Origin: Lentzea albidocapillata subsp. violacea
Lineage (GTDB): Bacteria; Actinomycetota; Actinomycetes; Mycobacteriales; Pseudonocardiaceae
Assembly: GCF_900100275.1 (NCBI RefSeq)
Contig: NZ_FNET01000017.1
Coordinates: 1 to 64,000 of the forward strand
DNA length: 64,000 nt
Reading direction: 5' to 3'
Both the position numbers and the translations under genes were made by a program. Shown here piece by piece: positions 46,756-54,431 of the stretch. How positions within the stretch are numbered: the first letter of the stretch is position 1; each line of letters starts with the position of its first letter. The notes beneath the pieces are model-generated. The model had not been told where the DNA came from, ran no database searches, and worked only from the letters and a program-made list of their open reading frames with translations.

Positions 46756-47310
46756 TCAGGCGCGCTGCAGCGCCCTCGGGTACAGCCAGCTGCCAGGCGT
46801 GTCCTCCGCCGGGTTCGTGTAGTAGTCGCGCACGGCCGTCACGTACTCCTGCACGCTGATCGCGCCGTCGCCATCGGTGTCGAGGTGCGCGAACGCCCGG
46901 CCGCACTCCTCCGCCGACAGCCCACGCGCCTTGAGCAGGATCCCGAACTCGGACGCGTCCACCCGGCCGTCGCCGTTCGTGTCCATGAGGTCGAGCAGGG
47001 ACTGGACGACCTCGAGGAAGTCCATGTTGATCGGGCCACCCTCGACGAACGCCTCGTTCATGGCGTCGCGGTACTCCACCGGGCCGATCCTGCCGTCGCG
47101 GTCGGTGTCGCAGTGCTCGGCCAGCATCTCCCAGAACCGGTCGTAGGCCTCCACGAGCTCACGGCCGCGCTCCGAGGACGCCGGTTCGCCGAACGCCTGC
47201 AGCAGCCGGTTGGCCAGCGCGTAGATGTCCGCTAGTTCGATGACGCCGTTGCGGTTGGCGTCGTAATGGGCGAAGGTCGAGTCGATCCTGTGCTGCAGCA
47301 CCTGCTTCAT
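46756..47310 (-). CDS. Calerythrin-like EF-hand calcium-binding protein
   Basis: This 184-residue protein has four EF-hand loops: 'DANRNGVIELAD' (about 18-29), 'DTDRDGRIGPVE' (about 68-79), 'DTNGDGRVDASE' (about 112-123) and 'DTDGDGAISVQE' (about 146-157), all with good Asp/Asn/Glu ligands. Size and spacing match calerythrin of Saccharopolyspora erythraea, a cytosolic calcium buffer related to animal sarcoplasmic calcium-binding proteins. ATG 47310 is preferred. It is divergent from the aminopeptidase gene and shares its promoter region. Confidence 0.9.
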   Translation of the reverse strand: MKQVLQHRIDSTFAHYDANRNGVIELADIYALANRLLQAFGEPASSERGRELVEAYDRFWEMLAEHCDTDRDGRIGPVEYRDAMNEAFVEGGPINMDFLEVVQSLLDLMDTNGDGRVDASEFGILLKARGLSAEECGRAFAHLDTDGDGAISVQEYVTAVRDYYTNPAEDTPGSWLYPRALQRA

Positions 47311-47392
47311 GACCAGGCACTGTGGTGATGTGTCCGGGTCGGCGCAACGCGCGTCCCCCTCCTGGGTGGTGTTGTTCAGCCGTCTCCGCGAA

Positions 47393-47412
47393 GCCGGTAT
47401 AGTTATACCGGC
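47393..47412. promoter_or_regulatory. Perfect 20 bp palindrome in the divergent promoter region
   Basis: GCCGGTATA (47393-47401), GT, TATACCGGC (47404-47412). It contains TATAGT, a good -10-like hexamer, and lies 22 bases upstream of the methionine aminopeptidase start. The shape is that of an operator for a dimeric regulator (GntR, MerR or MarR type) overlapping the promoter; no such regulator is adjacent. Confidence 0.6.
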
Positions 47413-47433
47413 ACCCGCTGATGGAGGAACACG

Positions 47434-48252
47434 TTGATCGAGCTCAAGTCGCCCGCCGAGATCGAGCGCATGCACGTCACCGGCCAGTTCATCGCGGAGG
47501 TGCTCGACGAGCTCTCCGCCAGGGCCGCGGTGGGGGTGAACCTGCTCGACCTCGAACACCACGCGCGCCACATGATCGAGGAGCGCGGCGCGGTGTCCTG
47601 CTACTGGGACTACTCGCCGTCGTTCGGCCGCGGCCCGTTCCGCAACGTGACCTGCCTGGCCGTCAACGACGCGGTGCTGCACGGCCTGCCCAAGAGCTAC
47701 GTGCTGCAGGACGGTGACGTGCTGACCATGGACATCGCCGTCACCATCGGCGGGTGGGCGGCCGACTCGGCCATGACCGTCATCGTCGGCACGCCCCGCG
47801 AGGAGGACCAGCGCCTGGTCCGCACCACCGAGGTGGCGCTGGCGGCGGCGATCGAGGTGGCGCAGGTCGGCAACAAGCTCGGCGACATCTCGGCGGCCAT
47901 CGGTGAGGTCTGCGGTCAGTCCGGCTACACGCCCAACCTGGAGTTCGGCGGGCACGGCATCGGCCGCACCATGCACGAGGCCCCGCACGTCGCGAACAAC
48001 GGCAGGCGCCGGCACGGCATGAAGCTCAAGCCCGGCCTGACCATCGCGATCGAGCCGTGGCTCGCGGCGACCACCGACCAGATCATCTACGACGAGGACG
48101 GCTGGACGCTGCGCTCGGCCGATGGTTCGCGCACGGCCCACTCGGAGCACACCGTCGCGATCACCGAGGACGGGCCGCTCGTGCTGACCCGCCGCAAGAG
48201 CGAACTCAGGGCCCAAGCCGATTCCGGCGCGTCACAGGCGCGCTTGCCCTAG
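47434..48252 (+). CDS. map: Methionine aminopeptidase type I
   Basis: This 272-residue metalloprotease removes the initiator Met from nascent proteins. The five metal ligands are visible: Asp in 'LTMDIAVTIGG', Asp in 'AADSAMTVIVG', His in 'FGGHGIGRTMHEAP', Glu in 'IAIEPWLAA' and Glu in 'AHSEHTVAIT'; the substrate His is in 'AVLHGLPK'. The start is a TTG at 47434 with GGAGGAA upstream. It is not in the usual ribosomal/adk operon, so it is probably a second, regulated copy. The extended C-terminus after 'LVLTRRKSEL' is disordered-looking. Confidence 0.9.
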   Translation: MIELKSPAEIERMHVTGQFIAEVLDELSARAAVGVNLLDLEHHARHMIEERGAVSCYWDYSPSFGRGPFRNVTCLAVNDAVLHGLPKSYVLQDGDVLTMDIAVTIGGWAADSAMTVIVGTPREEDQRLVRTTEVALAAAIEVAQVGNKLGDISAAIGEVCGQSGYTPNLEFGGHGIGRTMHEAPHVANNGRRRHGMKLKPGLTIAIEPWLAATTDQIIYDEDGWTLRSADGSRTAHSEHTVAITEDGPLVLTRRKSELRAQADSGASQARLP

Positions 48253-48261
48253 CCACGCGGA

Positions 48262-49380
48262 CTAGTGGCGCGGTGCCAGCATCGTGCGGACGGCGGAGGC
48301 GATGCGCTCGGACGGTGAGCCGGTGCCGTACGGCGACGGGATCTCGCGCAGCGCGGCCCGATGCCCCTCCACGTCGTCCAGCCACGCCAGCACCGAGCTG
48401 CCCACCAGCGGACCGGGCGGAACGAGCGTGCCGAACGTGCCCTCGATCTCCGGCCGTTCGGTGCTGCGCCGCACGACCACGACGGGCCGCTTCAGCACGC
48501 TCACCTCCTCCTGGATGCCACCCGAGTCCGACACGATCACCGCGGCGCCGTGCGCCAGGGCCAGGAACGGCCGGTACGGCTGGGGTTCGATCACCTGGAG
48601 GCCGTGCAACAGCGCTTCCAGGCCGAACGCGGTGATGCGCTGTGCGGTTCGCGGGTGCAGCGGCAGCACGACGGGCAGCGGCAGTCCGCCGAGCTCGCGC
48701 AGGATGGTCTCCAGGTTGGCCGCGTCGTCCACGTTCTCCGGACGGTGGATCGTGGCCAGGACGTAGCGGTCGGGCTTCAGGCCGAGCTCGCCCAGGACCA
48801 CGTCCTCCTCGTCCGCGGAGGGCAACGCGTGCGCCAGCGCCTCCACGACGGTGTTGCCGGTGACGGCGATGCGGCTCGGCGCGACGCCTTCGCCCAGGAG
48901 GTTGCGGCGGTTCAACGGCGTCGGCGCGCAGCAGAGGTCGGAGAGGTGGTCGATGAGCACGCGGTTGTGCTCTTCCGGCATCGCGCGGTCGTAGCTGCGC
49001 AGGCCCGCCTCCACGTGCACCAGCGGCACGTCGCAGGCGTTGGCGGCCAACGCCCCCGCGAGTGCGGACGTCGTGTCGCCCTGCACGATCACGGCGCCGG
49101 GCCGGTCCGCGGCGAGCACCTCGTCCACGGCCGAGACGGCGCGGCCGAGCTGGTCGCCCCGGCGCAGGCCGCCCAGCCGCAGTTCGTGGAAGGCACCCGG
49201 TTCCGGCACCTCGCGGCGGATGCGCGAGTACATCGAGCGGTCGTAGTGCTGGCCCGTGTAGATCATGGTGCACGCGCTGCCGAAATGGTCGACCAGCGGC
49301 GCGAGTTTGATCAGTTCCGGCCTGGTGCCGCAGACGATCGTGACGATGTTCGTTTCCCGCACCGCGGCAAGGTACTTCAT
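48262..49380 (-). CDS. wecB: UDP-N-acetylglucosamine 2-epimerase (non-hydrolysing)
   Basis: This 372-residue GT-B-fold enzyme converts UDP-GlcNAc to UDP-ManNAc. Motifs: 'VTIVCGTRPELIKLAPLVDH' (about 12-31), 'YTGQHYDRSMY', 'VIVQGDTTSALAGALAAN', 'VHVEAGLRSYDRAMPEEHNR' and 'AVIVSDSGGIQEEVSVLKRP'. It opens the exopolysaccharide cluster, pointing left, away from the plus-strand genes. ATG 49380 is chosen; the frame extends to 49488, where it would overlap the start of the divergent membrane protein gene. It supplies a precursor for the polymer assembled by the neighbouring genes. Confidence 0.9.
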   Translation of the reverse strand: MKYLAAVRETNIVTIVCGTRPELIKLAPLVDHFGSACTMIYTGQHYDRSMYSRIRREVPEPGAFHELRLGGLRRGDQLGRAVSAVDEVLAADRPGAVIVQGDTTSALAGALAANACDVPLVHVEAGLRSYDRAMPEEHNRVLIDHLSDLCCAPTPLNRRNLLGEGVAPSRIAVTGNTVVEALAHALPSADEEDVVLGELGLKPDRYVLATIHRPENVDDAANLETILRELGGLPLPVVLPLHPRTAQRITAFGLEALLHGLQVIEPQPYRPFLALAHGAAVIVSDSGGIQEEVSVLKRPVVVVRRSTERPEIEGTFGTLVPPGPLVGSSVLAWLDDVEGHRAALREIPSPYGTGSPSERIASAVRTMLAPRH

Positions 49381-49486
49381 CGATCTTGACGAATCCGGGC
49401 GAATCCCGCACACGTTCACTCGAAAGAGTTGCCTCGGATATCGCTCAAAAGTGTTGCCACACAAGCGTGTCGTAGTGTCCGCGCTC

Positions 49487-50314
49487 ATGTCCGGTCATCT
49501 GGCACTTGCGGTGTCCACTGTGCTCTACGGCCTGGGGATAGTCGCGCAGACCGTCGCCGCGCGAAGGGCCGATGAACGTCCCGGCACCGGCGTGGGGCTG
49601 CTCGCCCGCCTCGCCGCGGACCGGTTGTACCTGCTCGGGTTCACCGGGCAGGTCGGCGGGTTCCTGTTCGCGTTCCTGGCTCGCGAGGACCTGCCCCTGT
49701 ACCTGGTGCAGGCCGGTTCGTCGTGCGCGGTCGGCCTCGCCACCGTGATCGGCGTGCTGGTGCTCGGCTGGCGGATCCGGCGCGTCGAGATCGCCGTGCT
49801 GGTGGTGATGGCGTGCGGGCTGCTGTTGCTGACGGGTGCGGCGGCGCCGTCCACGGCCCGTGAACTCCCGCTGGTGCCCGCGCTCGTGGTGCTGGGGCTG
49901 TTGACGCTCGCGGTGCTGCCGCTGGCACGGGTGTTCAAGGCAGCGACGCCGGTGCTCGCCGGTGTCGCGTTCGCCGTGGTCGCGGTGGCCGCGCGCAACG
50001 TCGCCGGCAAGCCGGTGCTCGACCTGCTGCTGCACCCGCTGACCTGGGTGATGGTGGTCGCCGCGTTCGTCGGGCAGGCCTGCCTCGCGACGGCGTTGCA
50101 GCGTGGTTCGGCCACGTCCGCGGTGGCGTCGATGGACGCGACCACCGTGGTGATCGGCTCGGCGGCCGGGCTCGCGGTGATGGGCGACCAGATCGCGGCC
50201 GGGCGTGAGTGGTGGGTCGTGCTGGGCGTGCTGCTGGTGGTGTCCGGCGTGCTGGTGCTCGGGTCCGCCGCGAAGCCCGCGCGGGAACTGGTCCCCGCCA
50301 GAGGTGAGCGGTGA
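49487..50314 (+). CDS. EamA/DMT-type multi-pass membrane protein
   Basis: This 275-residue protein has nine to ten predicted helices and the look of a small drug/metabolite-type transporter ('STVLYGLGIVAQTVAARRAD', 'LYLLGFTGQVGGFLFAFLAR', 'LVQAGSSCAVGLATVIGVLV', 'ATTVVIGSAAGLAVMGDQIA'). Its stop overlaps the deacetylase start (GTGA). In the exopolysaccharide cluster it may move a precursor or substituent across the membrane. That role is inferred from position only. Confidence 0.7.
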   Translation: MSGHLALAVSTVLYGLGIVAQTVAARRADERPGTGVGLLARLAADRLYLLGFTGQVGGFLFAFLAREDLPLYLVQAGSSCAVGLATVIGVLVLGWRIRRVEIAVLVVMACGLLLLTGAAAPSTARELPLVPALVVLGLLTLAVLPLARVFKAATPVLAGVAFAVVAVAARNVAGKPVLDLLLHPLTWVMVVAAFVGQACLATALQRGSATSAVASMDATTVVIGSAAGLAVMGDQIAAGREWWVVLGVLLVVSGVLVLGSAAKPARELVPARGER

Positions 50315-51255
50315 AGCCCGTCGCCAGTGTGTCGCTGGACCTCGACAACCTGTGGGCGTACCTGCGCACCCACGGCGATTCCCGGTGGGAGAGCAGGCCG
50401 AGCTTCCTGCCGTCCGCGGTACCACGCCTGCTGGACGTCTTCGGCGAACAGCGGTTGACCACCACGGTCTTCGTGGTCGGCGCGGACGCGGAACGCGACG
50501 ACGGCGCCGAGGCGGTCGCGTCGATCGTCGCGGCCGGGCACGAGATCGCGAACCACTCGTTCTGGCACCAGCCGTGGCTGCACCGCTTCTCCGCCGAGGA
50601 GGTGGAGAAGGAGGTCATGCGCGCGGAGGAAGCGATCATGGCCGCCGGGGCGCCCCGGCCCGTGGGCTTCCGCGGTCCCGGCTACAGCGTCACGCCCGCG
50701 TTGCTCGACGTCCTGCGGCGGCGCGGTTATCGCTACGACGCCAGCGTCCTGCCGACATGGATCGGGCCGCTGGCCCGCGCGTACCACAACCGCTCGGCAG
50801 GGTCGACGGACGGCGGCGAGGACCTGTTCGGCGGGTTCGGCAAGGTGCGCGCTCCGAACACCGCGTATCGCTGGCGGGACAACGGACTGGTCGAGCTCCC
50901 GGTGACGACGATGCCGTTGCTGCGGGTACCGATCCACGGCGCGTACCTGTTGCAGCTGCACCAGATCTCGCCCCGGCTGGCGCGCGGGTACTTCCGCACG
51001 GCGTTGCGCCTGTGCCTGGCGCGCAAGGTCTCCCCGTCGTTGCTGCTGCACCCGACCGACGTGCTCTCGGGTGCCGAGGCGCCCGGAATGGAGTTCTTCC
51101 CCGGCATGGCCGTGCCGGGCGCGCGGAAGGTCGAGCTGCTGGGCTGGGTCCTGTCGTTGCTGCGCAAGCACTTCGACGTGGTCGGCACTGGCGAGCACGT
51201 CGAGCGGATCGCGGGTTCTCCGTTGCGTGAACGGGATCCGGTCGCATGTGGCTGA
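50311..51255 (+). CDS. Polysaccharide deacetylase-like (NodB-type) protein
   Basis: This 314-residue protein has a NodB fold: motif 1 'VSLDLDNLWAYL' (Asp pair), motif 2 'GHEIANHSFWHQPWLHRFS' (H-x-x-x-x-H), motif 3 'GFRGPGYSVTPALLDVLRRR' and a C-terminal 'LLLHPTDVLSG' with the catalytic His. No signal peptide is seen, so it should act in the cytoplasm, perhaps on a lipid-linked or nucleotide-linked amino sugar. The start GTG overlaps the previous gene stop; the stop overlaps the next start by ten bases. Confidence 0.83.
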   Translation: MKPVASVSLDLDNLWAYLRTHGDSRWESRPSFLPSAVPRLLDVFGEQRLTTTVFVVGADAERDDGAEAVASIVAAGHEIANHSFWHQPWLHRFSAEEVEKEVMRAEEAIMAAGAPRPVGFRGPGYSVTPALLDVLRRRGYRYDASVLPTWIGPLARAYHNRSAGSTDGGEDLFGGFGKVRAPNTAYRWRDNGLVELPVTTMPLLRVPIHGAYLLQLHQISPRLARGYFRTALRLCLARKVSPSLLLHPTDVLSGAEAPGMEFFPGMAVPGARKVELLGWVLSLLRKHFDVVGTGEHVERIAGSPLRERDPVACG

Positions 51256-52418
51256 CGGTCCTGCTGCGCGTCCTGGCCTGCGGCACGGTGGCGCTGGCGC
51301 CCCTGGAAGGGTATCTGCTGCAGGCGCACGGGCAGTCGGCCAAGGTGCTGCCCGCGCTGCTGATCGGCGGGTGGCTGTTCTCCCTGTACCGGCAACGACG
51401 TCTGCCCGCGCCGCACCCGCTGCACCTGGTCGTCGCGTTGCTGGCGGTGGTGCTGCTCACGACCTCCGCGGTGCACGAGGCCGAGCCGTTCACGCTCGAG
51501 TACCTGGTGCGGTGGGTGCCGTTCCTGGTGATCACGGTGGTGCTCGCCGACGTGGCCGCGCGGGAGGTGCCGGTCCGCGCGCTGCTCGCGGCGACGGTCG
51601 CCGGTGCGGTCGTCGCGGCGGCGGGCGGGCTGCTCAGCCTGGCCGGTGGTTCGTTGCGTGCCACCGGGCCGTTGGAGGATCCCAACGACCTGGCGTTCTT
51701 CCTCGTGGCGGCGCTGCCGTTGCTGGTCGCGCTGCCGGCCAGGGGTCGTTCACGGATCGTGTTGTTATTGCTGGGCGCGGTGCTGGTGGCCGGTGCCGCG
51801 GCGACGTTCTCACGCGGCGGCGGGATCGCGCTGGCCTGCGCGCTGGTGTGGCTGATCGTGCGCCGGGCCCTGCCGGTCCGCGCGGTGGTCGTGACGGCCG
51901 CTGTCGCCGGTGTGGCGGCGCTGGTGTTCGCCTCGGCGGCGCAGGCCGAGCTGTCCCGGGCGGTGCAGGAGAAGAGCCACATCGCGGGCACCAACGCCGA
52001 CACCCGGATGCTGCGCTGGCAGGCGGCCTCACGGATGCTCGCCGACAACCCGGTGCTCGGCGTCGGGCCCGGCGGGTTCCGCCAGGAGTACGCGGCGGCC
52101 GGGCACAACGCGGAGATCGACGAGCAGACCCCGGTGGCGCACAACATGTTCCTCGAAGTGGCCGCCGAACTCGGGGTGCCGGGTTTCGCGCTGCTGATCG
52201 CGTTCGTCGCGGTCGGCTTCATGGCCGGCGAACGGGCGTTGCGCCGCGTGGCGGACCGGCGTGAGGCCGTGGCCGTGCAGGCGGCGCTGATCGCCGTGCT
52301 GATCGCCTCGATCTTCCTGTCCGAGCAGTACTACCTGCCCCTGTGGTCGCTCGTCGCCCTCGCGGTCGCGATCGAGCGGCGTTCCCAGAAGGAGTCTCGA
52401 TGCGCGTTCTCCACGTGA
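51246..52418 (+). CDS. O-antigen ligase/polymerase family membrane protein (Wzy-like)
   Basis: This 390-residue protein has about eleven helices and the O-antigen ligase family pattern: 'LEDPNDLAFFLVAALPLLVA' and a large outer loop after 'AAATFSRGGGIALACALVW' containing 'RMLRWQAASRMLADNPVLGV', 'GPGGFRQEYAAAGHN' and 'PVAHNMFLEVAAELGVPGFA'. In this cluster, without an LPS core, it is best seen as the polymerase that joins repeat units. It overlaps both neighbours. Confidence 0.85.
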   Translation: MWLTVLLRVLACGTVALAPLEGYLLQAHGQSAKVLPALLIGGWLFSLYRQRRLPAPHPLHLVVALLAVVLLTTSAVHEAEPFTLEYLVRWVPFLVITVVLADVAAREVPVRALLAATVAGAVVAAAGGLLSLAGGSLRATGPLEDPNDLAFFLVAALPLLVALPARGRSRIVLLLLGAVLVAGAAATFSRGGGIALACALVWLIVRRALPVRAVVVTAAVAGVAALVFASAAQAELSRAVQEKSHIAGTNADTRMLRWQAASRMLADNPVLGVGPGGFRQEYAAAGHNAEIDEQTPVAHNMFLEVAAELGVPGFALLIAFVAVGFMAGERALRRVADRREAVAVQAALIAVLIASIFLSEQYYLPLWSLVALAVAIERRSQKESRCAFST

Positions 52419-53434
52419 TCAGCGAGATGGGCGCGGGCGGTGCCGAGGCGCTCGTGGCCGGGATGGCCCTGGCGGGCGGGGACGTCGGCTGGGAGTCCGC
52501 GGTGGCCAGCGGTGGCGGCTTCCGCGCCGACGCGTTGCGTGCCGGCGGTGTCTCCGTTTTCGACGTGCCGGTGGCCCGGCGTTCGCCGCTGGGTGTGGTG
52601 CGCGCGGCCTGGGCGGTGCGGGTGGCCGTGCGCCGGTTCCGGCCCAATGTCGTGGTGGCGCACAACGTCTCCGCGTCGCTCGTCGCGCGCATCGCCTCGC
52701 CGCGACGACCGGTGGTGACGGTGTTCCACGGCGTCGCCGAGGCCGACGTGCCCGGTGCGGTCAAGGTGCTGCGGCGGGTGTCGACCGTCGTGGTGACCGT
52801 GGCCGCGGCAGCGTCGGCCCGGCTGCGCGACGCCGGGCTCGGCTCCGTGGTCGTCATCCCGAACGCCGTCTTCCCTTCCGCACCCACGACCGACCGGGCG
52901 ACCGTGCGGGCCCGGCTCGGCACACCGCTCGACGCGCCCGTCGCCCTCTGCCCTGCCCGGCTGGAACCGCAGAAGCGGCACGACGTGCTGCTCGACGCGT
53001 GGTCCCAGGTCCCCGGCGACTGCGAACTGTGGCTGGCCGGCGACGGCAGCCTGCGTGCGGAACTGGAGGCGCGTGCGCCCGGCCGGGTCCGGTTCCTCGG
53101 CACCCGCACCGACGTGCGCGACCTGCTCGAAGCCGCGGACGTCACCGTGCTCACCAGCGACTGGGAGGGCATGCCGATCGCGCTGCTCGAATCACTGGCG
53201 GCGGGCCGGCCCGTGGTCGCGTCCGATGTGGACGGTGTGCGGGAGGTGCTGTCCGGCGGTGGTGGCGTACTGGTCCCCCGCCGCAGCCCCGGGCAGACCG
53301 CGAAAGCGTTGCGCGGCCTGCTCTTCTCCCCCACCGCGCGTTCGGTGGCCGCGTCCCACGACGGCTCGGCCGGCGCGCACACCCTGATGAAGTCCTACGA
53401 CGAACTGCTTCGTACCGTCCTGGAGGGACGATGA
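52400..53434 (+). CDS. Glycosyltransferase, GT4 family
   Basis: This 344-residue GT-B glycosyltransferase begins 'MRVLHVISEMGAGGAEALVA' and has 'PVVTVFHGVAEADVPGAV' (acceptor domain) and 'VALCPARLEPQKRHDVLLDA', 'RVRFLGTRTDVRDLLEAADV', 'SDWEGMPIALLESLAAGRPV' (donor domain; E-x7-E motif). It adds one sugar to the lipid-linked repeat unit on the cytoplasmic face. ATG 52400 has AAGGAG six bases upstream and lies within the polymerase gene end. Confidence 0.88.
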   Translation: MRVLHVISEMGAGGAEALVAGMALAGGDVGWESAVASGGGFRADALRAGGVSVFDVPVARRSPLGVVRAAWAVRVAVRRFRPNVVVAHNVSASLVARIASPRRPVVTVFHGVAEADVPGAVKVLRRVSTVVVTVAAAASARLRDAGLGSVVVIPNAVFPSAPTTDRATVRARLGTPLDAPVALCPARLEPQKRHDVLLDAWSQVPGDCELWLAGDGSLRAELEARAPGRVRFLGTRTDVRDLLEAADVTVLTSDWEGMPIALLESLAAGRPVVASDVDGVREVLSGGGGVLVPRRSPGQTAKALRGLLFSPTARSVAASHDGSAGAHTLMKSYDELLRTVLEGR

Positions 53435-54285
53435 AAGCTCGCAGAGCTGTGCTGGAAGGCGTGCTGGCCGCCGTGCTGGTCGGTGCGGCCGTGCTGCTGG
53501 CCGTCGCACTGCGCGACGGCGTGACCGAGGGCAGGCTGACCCTGCTCGCCACCCCGTCCGCACCGGACAGCACCCAGTTCGGCGAGGTCACGTCGCTGGC
53601 CGCGCCGGCGGTCGTGCAACTGGTCCGCAGCCCGTCCGTGCTGGACGCGGCGGCCGGCGCGGCGGGCACGACGCCGGACCGCCTGGCCGACGCCATCGCC
53701 GTCGAACTGGTCCCCGCGTCCGGCGTGGCCCGCATCTCGGTCCGCGCCGACTCGGCCGAGCACGCCGCCTCGGCCGTCACCGCGGTCGCCCAGGCGGTGA
53801 TCGCGGCCGACCTGCTGGCGCCCGCCGCCAGGTTCCGTCTCGTGGACCCGCGCCCCGAGACCACGCAGGTGACGCCGGACTGGCGCCTCGCCACGGGTCT
53901 CGCCCTGGTAGCCGCGGTGATCGCGGGCGTGGCGGTGGTGGCGGTGCGCCGCCTGCGCGCCAACGCGGTGGGTGCGGCTCTGTCGACCGCGGGCATCAGG
54001 CACCCGGTCGTCGTCGCTGCCGACGACGACCCCGACCTGACCGAACGGCTCACGGCGTTGTGCGTGGCGGCGGCCCGCCCGGTACGGGTGCTGTCGGTGA
54101 GCCCGGCGCTGGCAGCACGTGCGGAGGAACTCGCGCGGGCGTTGCCGGACAAGGCTTCCGAGCCTGCGGACGGCACGGCCGTGATCGCCGTCGCGTCGAA
54201 CGACCGCGCGCGGCGCAACGACCTGGCGACGGCCCTCGCGGTGCTGCCGGCGTCGTCGGTGCTGGTGGCGGTGGTGCTGGCGTGA
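53431..54285 (+). CDS. Wzz/chain-length-like protein with degenerate kinase domain
   Basis: This 284-residue protein has the layout of polysaccharide co-polymerases: membrane helix at about 8-27, an outer Wzz-like domain ('SPSVLDAAAGAAGTTPDRLA', 'ELVPASGVARISVRADSAEH', 'ARFRLVDPRPETTQVTPDWR') and a second helix at about 152-172. The cytoplasmic remainder occupies the position of a BY-kinase ('VVVAADDDPDLTERLTALCV', 'GTAVIAVASNDRARRNDLAT') but shows no Walker A GKT/S motif and no Tyr-rich tail. It should still control chain length, without autokinase activity. ATGA overlaps on both sides. Confidence 0.7.
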   Translation: MKARRAVLEGVLAAVLVGAAVLLAVALRDGVTEGRLTLLATPSAPDSTQFGEVTSLAAPAVVQLVRSPSVLDAAAGAAGTTPDRLADAIAVELVPASGVARISVRADSAEHAASAVTAVAQAVIAADLLAPAARFRLVDPRPETTQVTPDWRLATGLALVAAVIAGVAVVAVRRLRANAVGAALSTAGIRHPVVVAADDDPDLTERLTALCVAAARPVRVLSVSPALAARAEELARALPDKASEPADGTAVIAVASNDRARRNDLATALAVLPASSVLVAVVLA

Positions 54286-54431
54286 CGATCTCCTCCCGCT
54301 GGGCCGCCCTCGTGCGCCAGGTGGACCTCCGGACCGCACTCACCGTCGCCGGCCTCGCCACCCTCGCCGCACTGGCCGCGGTCACCGCGGTGGCCGCGAC
54401 CTCGATCGTGATGGCGGTGCTGCCGGAATGA
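54282..54431 (+). CDS. 49-residue single-helix membrane protein
   Basis: The frame from GTG 54282 to 54431 encodes 49 residues with one long membrane helix (about 18-46, 'TALTVAGLATLAALAAVTAV'). It overlaps the preceding and following genes by four bases each, and such coupling argues that it is real. No family is recognised. It may be a small partner of the Wzz-like protein or of the GT87 enzyme. Confidence 0.55.
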   Translation: MTISSRWAALVRQVDLRTALTVAGLATLAALAAVTAVAATSIVMAVLPE

